From Polaromonas vacuolata (lineage in GTDB: Bacteria; Pseudomonadota; Gammaproteobacteria; Burkholderiales; Burkholderiaceae_C): 64,000 nt of DNA. The stretch is taken from contig NZ_CP051461.1 of NCBI RefSeq assembly GCF_012584515.1, positions 3,343,501 through 3,407,500 of the forward strand. The letters run 5' to 3'. The translations under genes were made by a program, and so were the position numbers. The notes under the pieces were generated by a model. The model ran no database searches. It worked only from the letters and a program-made list of their open reading frames with translations, and was not told the origin of the DNA. This document shows, piece by piece, positions 63,233-64,000 of the stretch (within the stretch, counting starts at the first letter, position 1; the number at the start of each line of letters is the position of its first letter).

Positions 63233-64000
63233 ATGACATCAGCAAATAGTATGCCGCCACTGCCAAAGGGTATGCAGGTCTTTGAGCGTGGCTGGTTATC
63301 AGCCAACAATATTCTTTTCACTGGCGACGCTGGAAGTTTACTGATTGACAGCGGCTACTCTAGCCACTCTGCGCAAACACTTTTGCTACTAGAAGGTGCA
63401 CTCGGGACTCGTCCACTGGATACCTTGGTCAACACCCACTTGCACAGCGACCATTGCGGCGCAAACGCAGCCTTGCAACAGCGTTATCCAGGCCTTGTGA
63501 CTCTGATACCACCGGGTCAAGCCGATCTGGTCAGTCGCTGGGATGCTGCCGCACTGACTTACACACCAACCGGTCAGCTATGCCCGCAGTTTGTTTTTAG
63601 CGACGTGCTGGAGCCCGGCAGCACGATGCGCTTTGGCGCGCAAAACTGGGAAATTCATGCAGCGCCCGGACACGATACCCACTCGCTGATTTTTTTCGAA
63701 CCGCAAGCAGGCATTCTTATTTCCGCCGACGCATTGTGGGAAAAAGGCTTTGGCGTGGTGTTTCCAGAACTAGAAGGCGAGCAGGCCTTCGCAGACGTGG
63801 CGGCAACGCTGGACGTCATCGCACGGTTAAAACCCAAAATCGTCATTCCTGGCCACGGCAAAAGCTTTCTCTACACCGAGGCCGTCATGGCACTGGCGCG
63901 CAAACGACTGGACGGCTTTGTTGCCGATCCTCAGCGGCACGCGCTGTATGCGGCCAAGGTTTTATGCAAATTCAAACTGCTTGAGGTACAGGTGCAGCGC
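63233..64000 (+). CDS. MBL-fold metallo-hydrolase, cut by window edge
   Basis: An open frame from the ATG at 63233 (AGGTG 8 nt upstream) runs to the window end without a stop, 256 codons. It has the metallo-beta-lactamase motif NTHLHSDHCGAN (HxHxDH zinc ligands), a later APGHDTHSL and a third metal residue in SADALWEK, and VIPGHGKSF with a further His. The C-terminus is missing. Similar proteins include glyoxalase II-like and other hydrolases; the substrate cannot be assigned. Confidence 0.88.
   Translation, partial: MTSANSMPPLPKGMQVFERGWLSANNILFTGDAGSLLIDSGYSSHSAQTLLLLEGALGTRPLDTLVNTHLHSDHCGANAALQQRYPGLVTLIPPGQADLVSRWDAAALTYTPTGQLCPQFVFSDVLEPGSTMRFGAQNWEIHAAPGHDTHSLIFFEPQAGILISADALWEKGFGVVFPELEGEQAFADVAATLDVIARLKPKIVIPGHGKSFLYTEAVMALARKRLDGFVADPQRHALYAAKVLCKFKLLEVQVQR

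Noticed and set aside
1..64000. tRNA, rRNA or tmRNA genes
   Set aside because: I looked in the intergenic regions for T-loop (GGTTCGA-type) and acceptor-stem patterns and saw no cloverleaf; one GATTCGAAT-like string near 10315 lacks the other arms.

Overview
The window looks like chromosomal DNA of a betaproteobacterium, order Burkholderiales, most likely Comamonadaceae. The evidence is gene content and order: corC-lnt-glyQ-glyS-gmhB-plsC-DUF45 hydrolase, rplM-rpsI-erpA, ahcY with an S-adenosylhomocysteine riboswitch, a double-length UvrA, a Bug-type solute receptor, MerR-type LiuR control of leucine breakdown, and pcaR/pcaIJF. No tRNA, rRNA or CRISPR array was recognised. Both edges cut a gene: a VWA-domain protein on the left and an MBL-fold hydrolase on the right.

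Layout. 1-4.1 kb: a MoxR ATPase/VWA pair on the minus strand with a small membrane protein and a GNAT enzyme between them, then a diheme cytochrome c4, a DUF1841 protein and a small membrane protein. 4.1-7.7 kb: the end of the beta-ketoadipate pathway, with an IclR-type regulator divergent from pcaI-pcaJ-pcaF and a three-half-site operator between them. 7.77-10.4 kb: an accessory stretch with a complete IS30-family element, an AT-rich block with long inverted repeats, a small HTH regulator and about 800 bp of apparently decayed DNA. 10.4-24 kb: housekeeping genes (CDF metal exporter, tyrS, M23 peptidase, anmK, erpA, rpsI-rplM, rlmJ, and the methyl-cycle group ahcY-tlyA-metF behind an SAH riboswitch), then a HAD phosphatase and a Bug receptor. 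24-30 kb: a tandem-duplicated UvrA of 1960 residues. 30.2-31.5 kb: a two-gene HTH/nucleotidyltransferase module that resembles a toxin-antitoxin or defence unit.

31.7-50.6 kb is largely a catabolic region. It has an MHS-type transporter, then a branched-chain acyl-CoA operon (carboxylase beta, acyl-CoA dehydrogenase, enoyl-CoA hydratase, biotin carboxylase, a hydroxyacid reductase, HMG-CoA lyase, a YbaK-DUF1289 fusion, a thiol isomerase) with a divergent AraC-type regulator. A second minus-strand operon holds isovaleryl-CoA dehydrogenase, carbonic anhydrase, aceK, a thiolase, a YchJ protein and a HAD phosphatase. It starts beside a LiuR operator and the liuR gene. Together the two operons would take leucine or isovaleryl-CoA to acetyl-CoA and acetoacetate, with AceK adjusting flux into the glyoxylate bypass.

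51-64 kb: an orphan regulator with an excisionase-like HTH fused to a receiver domain, the envelope/translation operon corC to the DUF45 hydrolase, a GNAT protein divergent from phenylalanine hydroxylase, a membrane-anchored alpha/beta hydrolase and the start of the MBL hydrolase.

The best candidates for something under-described are the HTH-nucleotidyltransferase pair (30.2-31.5 kb, probably leaderless), the HTH-receiver regulator (51.1-51.9 kb), the hairpin-rich non-coding stretch beside liuR (50.66-51.1 kb), and the IS30-flanked AT-rich block (8.85-10.4 kb).
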